From Mugil cephalus (taxonomy: Eukaryota; Chordata; Actinopteri; Mugiliformes; Mugilidae): a DNA stretch of 64,000 nt. The notes under the pieces were generated by a model, which worked only from the letters and a program-made list of their open reading frames with translations, made no database searches and was not told where the DNA came from. Of the stretch, positions 1-11,517 are shown piece by piece (the stretch's first letter is position 1; each line of letters begins with the position of its first letter). The stretch is from NCBI RefSeq assembly GCF_022458985.1, contig NC_061783.1:15321913-15385912 (forward strand). The letters are read 5' to 3'. Made by a program: the position numbers and the translations under genes.

Positions 1-166
1 ATGTCTAATTTTACTCTGAAATTAAAGTATAGACCAAATAAACAACTGAAGTTAATATATATATGTTTAAATTATAAACCAAAATATATTCTAAACTTTC
101 AACTCATCAGAGTAAGCATTTTTGGCTGATGTAACACATGAACACAGTTGGGAAATCAAATATTTT

Positions 167-441
167 TCAGAGTTCTTCCCAGTTTTGTTGCAGAAGTTCC
201 CATAAATGTGAAGCACTGGTAGGGTGCTTTGCTTTCACTCTTCTGTCCAGTTCATCACAAACCAGCTCCATGGGGTTTAAGTCTGGAGACCGGGCCGTCC
301 ACTCCATGTTTTCAAGCTTTCATCTTGTTTTTTTATCCTGAGGTAAAGTTTTGGGACATTATCATGCTGTATGATTAAGCCATGACCAACTATACCAGAG
401 GATACTGCGGACTGTTCTAATACTTTTGACCCGTAGTGTAT
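167..441 (-). mobile_element. Tc1/mariner transposase remnant, internally deleted
   Basis: On the minus strand, 307 down to 167 reads as 46 codons plus a stop with the Tc1 transposase C-terminus: MEWTARSPDLNPMEL, then DELDRRVK and WELLQQNWEEL. The SPDLNP block followed by DEL is the hallmark around the last catalytic acid of the Tc1 DDE domain. Just upstream, in another frame, QHDNVPK matches the preceding DDE segment, so a frameshift separates the two. At 410-441 the text changes abruptly to a terminal-repeat-like end, so the N-terminal two thirds are deleted. It is a dead copy. The other terminal repeat was not found. Confidence 0.75.
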
Positions 442-1837
442 ATGTATATTCTAGATATAATTAATTATAAAAGTTTAATTTATTTATTTATTTTTTTTTG
501 CTTTTTTAAATTACTCATGTACGGCACCTATGACAACAGATCTTTAGATCTTTAGGAAAGCACAGAGGTCTCGGCCGTGGCTGCAGTGAATTCAAATAGG
601 ACCGGACTGTCAGATGTCAAACAGACAGGTAATTTTGGTGGGTTTCTTGGACAAAAACACTGCAGGAAACTCTCTACAGTGCTTGGCTCATCATAATTAG
701 TGTTCAACACATTTATAAAAGGGGACGTTCTGCGAGATAAATGGAGTTAAGATAACGTAATCTGTCCTAAATCACCTGCAAGCAAATATTTTGTTTGAGT
801 AGTTTTATCACGCTCTCAGATAATTTCTTATCTGAAAACTGACATTAGATGTATTAAAATTAATTTTACATTGATATACTTTACATTGATAATTTTTCTA
901 TGCGAGTATTACAAAATCACAAGCAGATTAACATGTTTTTACTCTAATCTGAAGCATAACTTAAAAAGTTTTGCACAATTGTGAGAGCTTAGCACCAAAT
1001 AACAAAACAACAAAATACAATAAGCAACAGTGACACACCAGATGAGAAACAAACACAATGAGTCACCGTGCAGGTGCAGACTGCATTTGTGATAACATTA
1101 CATAGGTTAAGGGCGGTGACTGTACATACCTGAAGTCACACCTTAACCTCCACCTGAAGCACAAAACAGGCCGCTCAAACGCTGACGCTCAGTTATTTAG
1201 GATGTTGAAATTGATAACACGTACTGTATATAAAGTGATGGTAATATAAGGATTCAGTCGGTCACCACTTTCTTAACAGCCTGGCACGGACAGGGAGTTA
1301 AAGAATAATAAAATGATACCGCTGGTTTCAGCATCCGTCTTCCCACTCAGACGTCTCATAGATAAAGTGTAAAACATCACTTGATAGCAGAACACACAGT
1401 CATCCAGTTTTTGAAAACAGGGATAAAGAGGACGTTTACCACATCTGTTTCTCCCCCAGCTTTGCTTAGTAAGCAAAGATAAGAATTTAATTAAAAACGC
1501 TGCAGTTTCACTACCTTAGGCATTTTAATAACTTGATGACGCTCTCATAAAGGCTTGCCTTCGCAGATCTAGTCTTAATAACCAACATGGATGTGACATG
1601 ACATCCCCCCCCCAGAAATTACCTGAAAAAGTTACTGAAAAGTCCAATCTACATATGATTCAAATAAATGTATTTTGTGACTTAAATATAAGTTCACAGT
1701 ATTGTGAGTTTATTGTGAGTTTAAGTCATGACACAAGCTTTGGTGCTTTATATAGAAAATAAACTTTGCAGTAACATCTGGTTTTCATGTGTCACACCTG
1801 GAAAAGTACAGACATATTTTGCATTTTGCATATTTCG

Positions 1838-2150
1838 CTTCTTACGTACTGCTGTTGGCTAAGCTAGTTAGCTGGTCTCTTCTTGTCGGTTGCTAGTTGG
1901 TAGCTGACTGCTGACTTGCTGGTCGTTTTTTTTTTTTTTTTTTAAAGTTGGACTGGGTTTCTAAATGTGTTATCCCTCGTATTTTGCAGAGGGGAGAAGT
2001 TTTGGTTGACATGTAGTCACATATCCCATCACTTCTTACCACTGCTTCTTACCTACTGCTGTTGGCTAGGCTAGTTAGCTGGTGTCTTCTTGTTGGTTGC
2101 TAGTTGGTACCTGACTGCTAGCCTGCTGGTCTGTTTTTTTGTTTTTTTTT
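1838..2150. repeat. Diverged direct duplication, two ~100-bp copies
   Basis: The segment starting at 1838 (GCTTCTTACGTACTGCTGTT) recurs at 2044 with a few substitutions. Both copies contain CTAGTTAGCTGG and TTGCTAGTTGGTA and both run into a poly-T tract (about 1925-1943 and 2133-2152). The copies lie 206 bp apart. No coding potential is visible. It may be a tandem duplication or two arms of an unrecognised short element. Confidence 0.65.
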
Positions 2151-2503
2151 TTGCTTCAGATCTTGGCACAAGGGATTGTAACATCTCATCCTGTGTAATA
2201 ATGAATGCATCTTTTAATTTTAGGGTTACTTAATTCAGAAACCAAGTCACTGCAGCTGTTATTGAGTTGTGAACCTTGTAGCTTTTCTACTATATTAAGT
2301 CAAATAGTCTGCTCTGAAAAAGGGCTGTAATTCTTCATTATGCAGACTTTTTAGGCCGACCTTGCACACATCAGTAGATTTCCCCAAATAAACTTTGTGT
2401 TTATCGCGACAGCTTCCGACACACACTCACAACCACAACATACCTCCTCTCTTCCAAGCATCTTACGCCCACTCGTGCCATCCCCTCAGCCTCCCCTGGA
2501 CCA

Positions 2504-2509
2504 TATAAG
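2504..2509 (+). promoter_or_regulatory. TATA box of the ECM1-like gene
   Basis: TATAAG in the context CCATATAAGCGAG lies 73 bp before the ATG at 2582. This implies transcription starting near 2535 and a short 5' UTR of about 45 bases. A TATA-driven small secreted-protein gene suggests regulated expression, which is inference. Confidence 0.5.
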
Positions 2510-2581
2510 CGAGTTGAGGATTTTGTCAGAATACTCCACGGAGAGAAATCTGCCTTCCTCTAAACCCAACACCACACAGCT

Positions 2582-3795
2582 ATGATTTCAATCAGAGGCC
2601 TCGCTGTATTCTGGATGATTGCGCTGCTCACTGGTGCAAATCTTGGAGGTAACATCTCTTACATTTTTACAACAATCTTCAAACTTTACCACTGTTTAAC
2701 ATCTGTGCTGCTCCATGTTTTCTCTCCACAGAAACCAAAAGGAACTCTTTCAAAGAGCCGGACGTCCCGTTCCCACCGGCCTGTCCAACTGCTCAGAACC
2801 TCGCAGCAATCTGCCATTATGGTCAGGGTCGCCCCAGATACCCGGACAGCTTCTTCCCGCGCTCGGGTTCCAGTCACTTCCGTCGCCGTGGCAACGCCAT
2901 CAACCGCCTGGAGTCGTGGTACAGCGTGTGCTGCAGTGGACAAGTGGCGCAGCAGAGCAGCCTGATCCTGTGCTGCGCCCAGCAAGCTGTGAGTCCGTGA
3001 ATGTGTACAGAGAGTATTATACGCAGGTTTATCATCAGTAAAGACATGGGTGTGCTGTCCCCCAGGTCAAAGCTAGGGTGACATGGAGTCTTTCACAGGT
3101 TTAAGGGAGTATATGGTTATAATTGCAAAACATACCAAAATTAAGTCATGATTTTCCACAAGGCCCCAAATAATTGTTTGGTTTTCTTTTCTTGTATTGT
3201 GTTGTATTGTATTCTTTATCGTATTGTGAGTCTCCCTTTTCCATGAAGCCCAAACACATACTAAAGTGAAATCATTCTGCTGCAATGATGCATAAAGTTT
3301 TTCTTCACCCACATGTCATTTGAACAAACAAACCTGTATATGTTGTTAACAACATGACTAATTTAATCTTCATGATGTGCATATTTAGGTACTCATAAAT
3401 ATTTTTATCCCTCTACTTAAAGAAGCAGCAAAAGCTTTTAAGAAATTCCTGTATTTCGTACAGAAAGCCAAAGTATTCCAGTTTAGCTAAATGAACGAAG
3501 GCTGATGAGAGTTTGTGAGGATGAAGTGCTCTTTTGTTCAAACGATATAATGCAAACTTTGTGACAGCAATTATCTTTTTTTCAACTGCAGTGGAAACAA
3601 GCCTTGTCTCAGTTCTGTACGGAGGAATATTCCACCATGACTCTCGCGTACGAGTGCTGTGAGGACAGAGGAGACGCCCGGTGGGTGTGCTTCGACAGCG
3701 AGCTGCCAAACCCGGACTACAGCCCGACACCAGGCTACACTGCCCCCGCCGTCCCTCTGGAGCCGGGATTCAGCTTCAATGCAAACGCCTGCTAG
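2582..3795 (+). CDS. ECM1-like secreted protein, short single-domain form
   Basis: Three exons (2582-2648, 2732-2988, 3592-3795) join in phase to 175 residues, with stop TAG at 3793. Residues 1-22 are a signal peptide (MISIRG, then a hydrophobic core). The mature protein is cysteine-rich. CCSGQ, then LCCAQQAWKQAL, FCTEEYS, YECCED and CFDSELPNPDY reproduce the CC-AW-C-CC-CF-PNY pattern of the albumin-like repeats of extracellular matrix protein 1. Human ECM1 is about 540 residues with several such repeats; this protein has essentially one, so it is a family member rather than a clear full-length orthologue. The last exon ends in a Pro-rich tail and a terminal Cys. The role is unknown, probably extracellular. 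The start is supported by the signal peptide and the upstream TATA box. Missing upstream exons cannot be excluded. Confidence 0.75.
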
Positions 3796-5049
3796 AGGCT
3801 AAAAGAACCTGTATCAGTAAAATGCGCAAGATAATGCTGAGCTAAGACTTTCCATATCTTTTTTTTTTCCTCCAGGCGCTCTGAAGAGGACTGGTTTGGT
3901 TTATGCTCGTTCAGTTATTTCACCAGCGCTCTGTTTTAGTCATGCTTTGTTCAAATGTCAGATATGTTCAAATGTCAAAAAAAAATACGCACTGCTTGAA
4001 TTTCACAAGCGCTGGCCTTAAATAATGAAGATACACTTTGTCACTTAATTAGGTACAGAAGAAGTATTAAGTAAACTTTTCTTAAACAAATTAACAAAGG
4101 AAGAAAAGAAAGAATAGACATCCACTTGCTCTTGTAATAAAATAATTGTACAGCAGGGGTCAGCGTGACCTCATGCTGTCTCGTGACAAGAGTTTTGTGC
4201 CCAAATCTAGGGGAAATGTGCATTAACAATCCCAAATAAATGCTTTTCATGCGTTCAACATATTGACTGTGTTGTGTTACTTGTGCATTTGTTAAGTGAA
4301 CTAGAGTAACGCAAAACCCCAAAAATCTAAGTAAACTGAAACACTTTTCATGTTTGAGTCTAAAGACAAAAGCAGAATTTCATGAGATGAACAGTTTAGT
4401 TTATATCTTGAATTTTTATTTTCCCACGCATGCTTTTGTGATTAGACAGTTGAAAATGAAAGTTTTACAGCCTGTAAAGGTTTAAGTTTGACATTCATTT
4501 ATATTTGTGCTCAAATACTGTGTTGTAATAGTGGAATGTAACTTTTTTTTTTTTTTTTTTTTCCCAGATTTGAAATAGTCAAACAACTATGGTCTTATAA
4601 AATTAGATATAATATAGAAAATATAGAAAATAAAATCAAGTCAAAGTGTTGCTTACATGTTAAATCCTTAATTAACACTGAGTGGAGCTATTCTTCTACA
4701 TTAACACTAGGGTGAAGAGTCACGGCGTAAAGTTAAGTTTAATAGAAAAGATTTTGAATGCAAAAACGGACAAATGTGGACATTGTCAATTAAAGACACA
4801 CAATAAAAAAATAATAATTCATCTTTTGGGGGTCGTAGAAAATTTGTTTTCTTTTTATCAAAGTGGCAATACATCTTTTGAAACATATTCCTCACGAATT
4901 TTATCTAATGAAGAATTTTCTTTTACTCCGCCTTTCTTTTTGTTAATTTATATTACATATTATGAATAAATTCAGTTTTTTTATTATTATTATTTTATTT
5001 TTTTTTATATAGTGAATTAATATTTTAGCGGAAGTACCTTCCGTGTTCC
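3796..5049. other. Intergenic, ECM1-like 3' UTR and AT-rich spacer
   Basis: No coding exon is recognisable. An AATAAA occurs near 4234, in CCCAAATAAATGC. Poly-T lies at about 4542-4563, and an AT-rich stretch at 4960-5025 precedes the pip5k1a first exon. The two longest open frames here (minus 4041-4322 and plus 4682-4969) are low-complexity and resemble nothing known. Confidence 0.5.
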
Positions 5050-5182
5050 GGTTAGCAGAGCTGAGCACAAAGCTGCTGCTTCCTTGTTTATTTTTGTTTG
5101 GGGTAAAACTGTGCCTTTTTAAAGTAGAAGTTTATTTTTTCTTCGCGTGGAAACTCCCAGACCTCCTCCGCAAGATCTTCGA
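5050..5182 (+). other. pip5k1a: pip5k1a non-coding first exon
   Basis: A GC-richer block after AT-rich spacer ends in a good donor (CTTCGA then GTGAGTT at 5183). The next acceptor, TCTCCACAG, ends at 5540 and opens the exon carrying the ATG (5541-5678). The transcription start is not defined; about 5050 is an estimate from the base-composition change. Confidence 0.45.
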
Positions 5183-5635
5183 GTGAGTTGCCTCTTTCTT
5201 AGCGCTGTTGTTTGTGAGTTATAAACGAGTTACTTGGTTAAAGTTAAAGTTAAATTGAGTAGCATAGTTAGCATCCAGCTAGCTTCTCCACTTTCGCCTT
5301 TAAATGTCGCAACGCAGATAAGTCGTTATGTTAACATTATGTTATGTTATATTATATTAACGCCTTTCAGCACACACTGGTCTCTCAACTCATTGTAGTT
5401 TTTGTGACAAAATTTCACAGATATTTATTAGATATTCGCAGGGAGTTGACTTTAAGCGTCAACTTTGACGAGCTTCAGTCAACGTGGCTGTTGTCAATAT
5501 TTGTGGCATTATCACAATGAGCTAATGTTTGTCTCCACAGACCTTCTTGAACTTATACCCCGAGCAGTTTGACAGTCCTTGTGGTAAATTCAGGATTTTC
5601 TTCAAGACCACGTCTGAGATCAGTTTCTAGTCTGA

Positions 5636-8600
5636 ATGGCCACAGCTTCAGAGGATCCTCCAGGGCTGCAGGGCCAAAGTGAGTATTAAACACCACCTTT
5701 CATTTAAACTGATGATTAAATCCATGTAACAAACTTTAATTACATTTCGTTTATTAATTTACTTGCCCAAATATTACCTTAGTTCAGAACCCAGCATGTG
5801 TGATGGACCCGTGTGTGTCCCTTTGTGTTGAGTCAAATATCTGCATATTGTCCCCACTTTGTTCATACTAAACAAAAATAAAATAAAAACATATTTAGTT
5901 AGATTTTCATGGTTAGTTTGAATCCAAGGCTCAGTCTGAAACATGCCCGTATCCCCTATAGAATAAATGACTTCTCAGACTGATCTTTGCAGATGATCCA
6001 AGACCCAAAAGAAGAACTCACACAGATTTACATGATATGCTTACACACTGTGACTGAATTGAAACCTCCTGAGAGATGATTTTTTTTGTTGTTTTTACCT
6101 CCACTGGCATGTTGACTGATTTGTTTATTTGAGTATCACGCATATTATTGTGCCCAGCCTACATAGGTTACTGTGTAGTGTTACAAGACACAATATATGT
6201 TTAAACAATTCAAAGATGGCAAGCGGAAAACAAAAGTATATAAACAAGTGTACTTATGTCAGATAAAGTGTTGTCTGTCTTAATGCACATGCTTTTTCAA
6301 TAAATTCCTATAAATGGACTGTACCTAATATAAAAAAAAAAAAAAATGGTGAACGTGATGGCGTACTGTTGTAAAAACCTAAATATTTCAAATGTTTTTC
6401 AACCACTAAAAGTGAAGGTTTAAAATGCTACCTTCTACATTACAACAGTCCTGAAGCTTAACCACTTACGCTATGAAATCAAGCTGGAATCCAGACACCA
6501 TTGTGTTGTTTCATTTTTTCATGTTAACAACTGAGCTGGGTGTTGACTTTGAACTCCTGGCAACATAGCTTTCTATCATAGACATCATGACTGCTGACTG
6601 CGATTGGTCCAGGGCGATCTCACATTAATAGCATACTTATCTAATTCCTCCCATCGCATGCACAGACCTGCACAGTCAGTTTTGGAGAATACTGACTTCT
6701 TCCAAAGGTAATGAATCGGGTGCGTCTGCATGTTTGTGTCAGAACCTCCACTGCACTTTGTTCTTATCAATATTAGGGGATATTAGACGCCGCTTCAAGC
6801 TTTTGGATATTAATGCGTCCACTGTGAGAACGGTATTCGGTATGTTCCTTTCTTGTGAGTGTGTTTCTTTTGTAAACTTGTTCCCTCCCTTTGTCCTCCA
6901 GATTCGTCTGGGCTTCGAAGAAATGTATCTACTGAGGTGAGAAATACCAGATTTTTGGATCCTGTTGTTTGTCAGTTAGGAAACGCACATTTCTTTGTAC
7001 TTGAAAAGTTTCCACAGTTGCTGACCTGTCGTCTTTTTCTTCCTGTTTGTGAAAGTATGACATGTCCCTGTGGACTTGCAATAAGCTCTTTTTCCGCTTT
7101 GTACCACGTCGCGTTCACAGGGTCCGAGCAGCAGCATGTCGCAGCCCGTGAAAAAAATCGGTCATCGTGGAATTGATCCCACTGGAGAGACGACGTACAA
7201 GAAGGTGGGAGGGTAGCCATCACATTTTCAATTTTTATTGATTTGTCAGTTGTTCCTCTTTTTCAGTAATTCATTATTTAGTCCATATAATAGAGAGAAC
7301 AGACAAGAGTTTCTCTTAAAATCTTCATTAGCTTCCAAAAAAATTGGTCTATGTTTCACTTTTTGAACTTACAATATGAGTGGAAGTATATTTCTCTTGT
7401 GTGTGTTGTTAAGTCTTCAAGTAGAGGCTGTTTGGAAGTAACTTAAATTTTCTCCTTCTTCCAGACAACATCATCTGCTCTGAAAGGTGCCATCCAGCTA
7501 GGGATCACACACACCATCGGCAGCTTAAGTCAAAAACCTGAGAGAGACGTGTTGCTACAGGACTTTGAGGTGGTGGAAAGCATCTTCTTTCCCAGGTGAG
7601 TCTGAAAAAAAAAAAGGCTGAGGTAAAGATTAAAAAATGTAGTCTTTATTTTGTTGATCAGGATATTTTACCCGTGAACCCGCTGTATTGATGTACTTTA
7701 ACGTCACCTGTATGGAATGTAATCTTGAGCCTCTTTTTTTTTTTTTTTTTTTTTTCTCTCCCTGCAGTGAAGGCAGTAACCTGACACCAGCACATCATTA
7801 TGGAGACTTCAGGTTTAAAACATACGCCCCAGTCGCCTTTCGCTATTTTAGAGAGATGTTTGGCATCCGGCCCGGTGACTACATGGTACACTTGTCTACT
7901 CAGCATCTTTCCTGCTCATAAAAAAATGTAAAATGCTAGCCTCTTAGGAAAGAAAGGGAAAGAGTTGTGAGAGAGCTATGAAAAAAAAGGCACGATTGAG
8001 AAACCGGAAAGACCGAAACTGGGGAAGTGTGTTGACACAGTAGAGGTGGAGCTGCTGACGACCGCTGTATACTGGTTTTCCAGTTTGTTTGTGTTTAGTT
8101 TAACCATATACAGTCTGTGTTGTTATTGTTGTTTGGGTTTCATGACACATATCTAACCTCTATGCTGTGCTGTCTGTTTGCAGTGTTCTCTGTGCAATGA
8201 GTCGCTTATCGAGCTGTCAAACTCCGGGGCCAGCGGGTCTATTTTCTACCTCTCTAGTGATGATGAGTACATTGTTAAAACAGTGCAGCACAAAGAGGCA
8301 GAATTTCTACAGACGCTACTGCCTGGATATTTCATGGTAGGACCTGAAAAATAAATCCAACTCTTATTTATTATCCCTTTCTTCTTGTATCCATTAAACT
8401 CCTGGATAGTACTCAGAATCAGGAAAAAGATATTATTTATCCCTGAGGGGTAATTAGGCAAGTGAACTGCAAAAAAAGCTGTAAGGATTTTCAACTAATA
8501 GATTTATTTATTGACAGAAAATTCATCTGGAATTGAAAAAAAAGCTGCATATACCTTTGGACTGTGAGATATTGACAAGCAATATGAGATTTTTGTTAAT

Positions 8601-11517
8601 TTTTTGGCATGCTGCAGACAAAATAAACTAACTGGCAGACTGTTGATAATGAAACTAATCATGAATTTTCCCAGTAAAGGCATTTAAACAATTTAATAAG
8701 CATTTTGTATGAGCTGGTTAAGTATTTGTTCTACATTGTTTGTGTGTCTGCTGTTACAATGACTTTGCACATGTAAGACTGTGGTTTGTGATGCATTATA
8801 CCACAATGTGTTTGCATTTTTAAACCCACACTAGCTGGACAAGACTCCAGAAGTTATTTGTTACTGACCGCATGTTCTCCTTTACATTGTTTTCACTATT
8901 CACTTGTATTGATATTCAATTAACAGGGTTTACCTTCCCTCCTTTCGTCCTCTGTGCTCTCCCTCAGAACCTGAACCAGAACAAACGGACCTTGTTGCCA
9001 AAGTTTTATGGGCTGTACTGCGTTCAGGCCGGCGGCAAAAACATCCGCATTGTTGTCATGAACAATCTGCTACCGAGTTCTGTACGAATGCACCTCAAGT
9101 TCGACCTGAAGGGCTCCACGTATAAGCGGCGCGCCTCGGCTAAAGAGCGAAAGAAGACCGTGCCCACGTACAAGGATCTGGATTTCATGCAGGACATGTC
9201 CGAGGGGCTGTTACTGGACGCGGACAAGTACAATGCTGTTTGCAAGACCATCCACAGAGACTGTTTGGTAAGAAAATGTGGGAAAATACCTTTCTGAACA
9301 TGCAGCAACTTTCTCCATAATTCATTCATTTTTGAGTGTGTTTTTAATCCCCGATTTGCTTCCAGCTCTTGCAGAGTTTCAAGATTATGGACTACAGCCT
9401 TCTGGTTGGAATTCACAACCTGGATCAGGCCTGTCTAGAGCAGGCCAGCGAAGAGGCTGTGGCCGGAGCTGCCGACCAACGAAGGCCGCAAGGTCAAAAG
9501 TCCCTGTACAGCACGGCTATAGAGGCCATCCAGGCAGAGTCGATGACCATGGGATCCACAGACACGGAGAACGAGTGAGTGGCGATGTGTTTGTGGCCAC
9601 AGAGTGGTCATGCATGGGTCCTTTAGCCAACCTCTTTTACCACAATGTTCATTTTTATTTTTTTTCCCCACAGAACGGGAGGAATTCCTGCACGAAACTC
9701 AAAAGGGGAGAGGCTGCTGGTGTACATTGGCATTATTGATATTCTGCAGTCGTACAGGTAGTGCATTTTTGTTCATATCAGTGTCGGCGTGTTAGCGCAG
9801 TAGCACCAGCAGCTTCATATCTCCAGCTGTGTCCACACAAGTTGTGTTCAGAGTGTAGTTCATCTGCACTTTGTAATCCTTCACTGTAGCTACACGCTAA
9901 GTGTACAGTGTTGGGTTGTATTTTGCAGAAGGCTGGACTGATTAAAATGAGATAAATGTCAGAAAAACTTGTTATCTAGCCTCTAGGATAAAGTCAGGTA
10001 TGTGTTGTTTTTTTTCCAGACTGGTGAAGAAGCTTGAGCACTCCTGGAAAGCTCTGGTTCATGATGGGGTAAGTTCTCTCTACTCGCTTCTTTGCCCGTA
10101 GTGTTTTTTAAAAATACGGATTCTAACCTGAAGTCCTTCCTCTCCTTCAGGACACTGTGTCCGTACACAGACCGGGATTCTACGCGGACCGCTTTGAAAG
10201 GTTCATGTCCAGTACGGTCTTCAAAAAGATTTCACGTAAGTCGATATTTTCTGTTAACTGAGCCTCAGTGTGCGTTATGTCAGCTTCGCCGTGGTGATAA
10301 CACTTTCCTGTGGTCATCCAGAGAAGGGTTCCCCAAATAAGAAGCGGCACGCAGCGCCTTACAGTCTCATGAAAAAAACAGCCGGCTCTGGGCCTTCTCT
10401 GATGACCCAAACCAGCACCAGCAGCCAGCAGCCTTCACTCCAGCAGCAGGTCAGCGTAGACCCCAGAGAAGACGGCGAAGACGCCAGCGGTAAGAACCGT
10501 CACGAGGGAAACAAGCTGTGTTGACTTATAGCTGCAGACATCCAGTCTTCTTGCATGTACAAACATGTGAAGTTCTTCCTCCACTACAAAGCATTAAAGA
10601 AGCTGATCTTCTCCTCCCACGCAGCCAAGCAGGCAGGTCGTCCCGACCTCCTCCCAGAAAACTTGCAGCCCAGCAGCGCTGCGAGCAACGCTCCTGAAGC
10701 CGCCATCTCCTCCTCCGCCTCAGGAAACCTCGAGTTTTCTTCCTCAACTCTGCCTCATACTGAAAAATCCAGTTCGGGGGCAGCGGCTTCAAGCAAAGAC
10801 AAGGAGAACGGCTCCCCCAAGAGGTAGGACTCGAGAGGAGAGACACAGTTTTTTAATATGAGGGGGTCATCTGCAGTCGATTGCTGACTTAGTTTTTATA
10901 AATACCTAATATCTGATATATCTAAAGAGCTTATTGGTCTGGTGCTTCTGCTTTAAAGATCAGATATGTGCAAATCTCAGCGGCACATTGGATTGTTGGA
11001 AAAACACCATATGCTCTAGTACTTTATTTTTTACTACTATTTGCATATTGGTTCTACAAAATATTACAAACACATGAAGATGGAAGACTTGTAAGGTTAA
11101 CAATGAGCTGTGTTCACTCTTCTGTTGACTTGAATTATAGCAAACAATTCTCTCAATACATAGATTGAGAATGGAAATGGCCTTAATGTGTGAGCTAAAG
11201 GCCTTGAGGAAAGTTAGTGTCTGTTAAACCATCAAAGCTGGAGGCAAATGTCAGAAAACATGGTTGGTTTGGTTGAAGAATTAAATAAATATTCAGTTAA
11301 TGCATTTATTTATTTCCTCATACTCGTCTTTTCTTGTTTTCAGTGCCCTTCAAGAAAGTATCGGTGCTGACGAAGCGATCTCGCTCAGTGACGTAGTTCC
11401 AAGTGCAAACAAATGCTCTGTAAGTTGATTATTTTTAAATCACTTGTCACAAGTTTTCCTTCCTCTTGTTGTTTTTTTTTTATTTTTAACCCGAGTTGTT
11501 TTGGTTTACAGGTGTAG
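5636..11517 (+). CDS. pip5k1a: Phosphatidylinositol-4-phosphate 5-kinase type I alpha
   Basis: Makes PI(4,5)P2 from PI4P at the plasma membrane and nuclear speckles. Fifteen coding exons: 5636-5678, 6902-6936, 7121-7204, 7465-7595, 7768-7885, 8184-8336, 8968-9267, 9366-9574, 9674-9757, 10020-10068, 10151-10235, 10322-10489, 10625-10823, 11344-11419, 11512-11517. They join in phase to 579 residues (human 562). The PIPK domain runs about 50-420: ATP-binding Lys169 in YIVKTV, DLKGS at 234-238, MDYSLL at 296-301, [10 protein letters not shown] at 376-385, and HDGD plus [10 protein letters not shown] in the activation loop. Glu392 in KKLEHSWK is the position known to set type I substrate specificity. 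N-terminal exons 1-2 and the Ser-rich C-terminus (about 430-579) are poorly conserved. The last exon encodes only Val-stop. A poly-T tract lies just before the exon at 7768. Confidence 0.96.

Noticed and set aside
8410-8462. TTATCCCTGAGGGGTAATT motif resembling the end of a fish non-autonomous element
   Set aside because: Too short and without a partner end; it may be chance within a pip5k1a intron.
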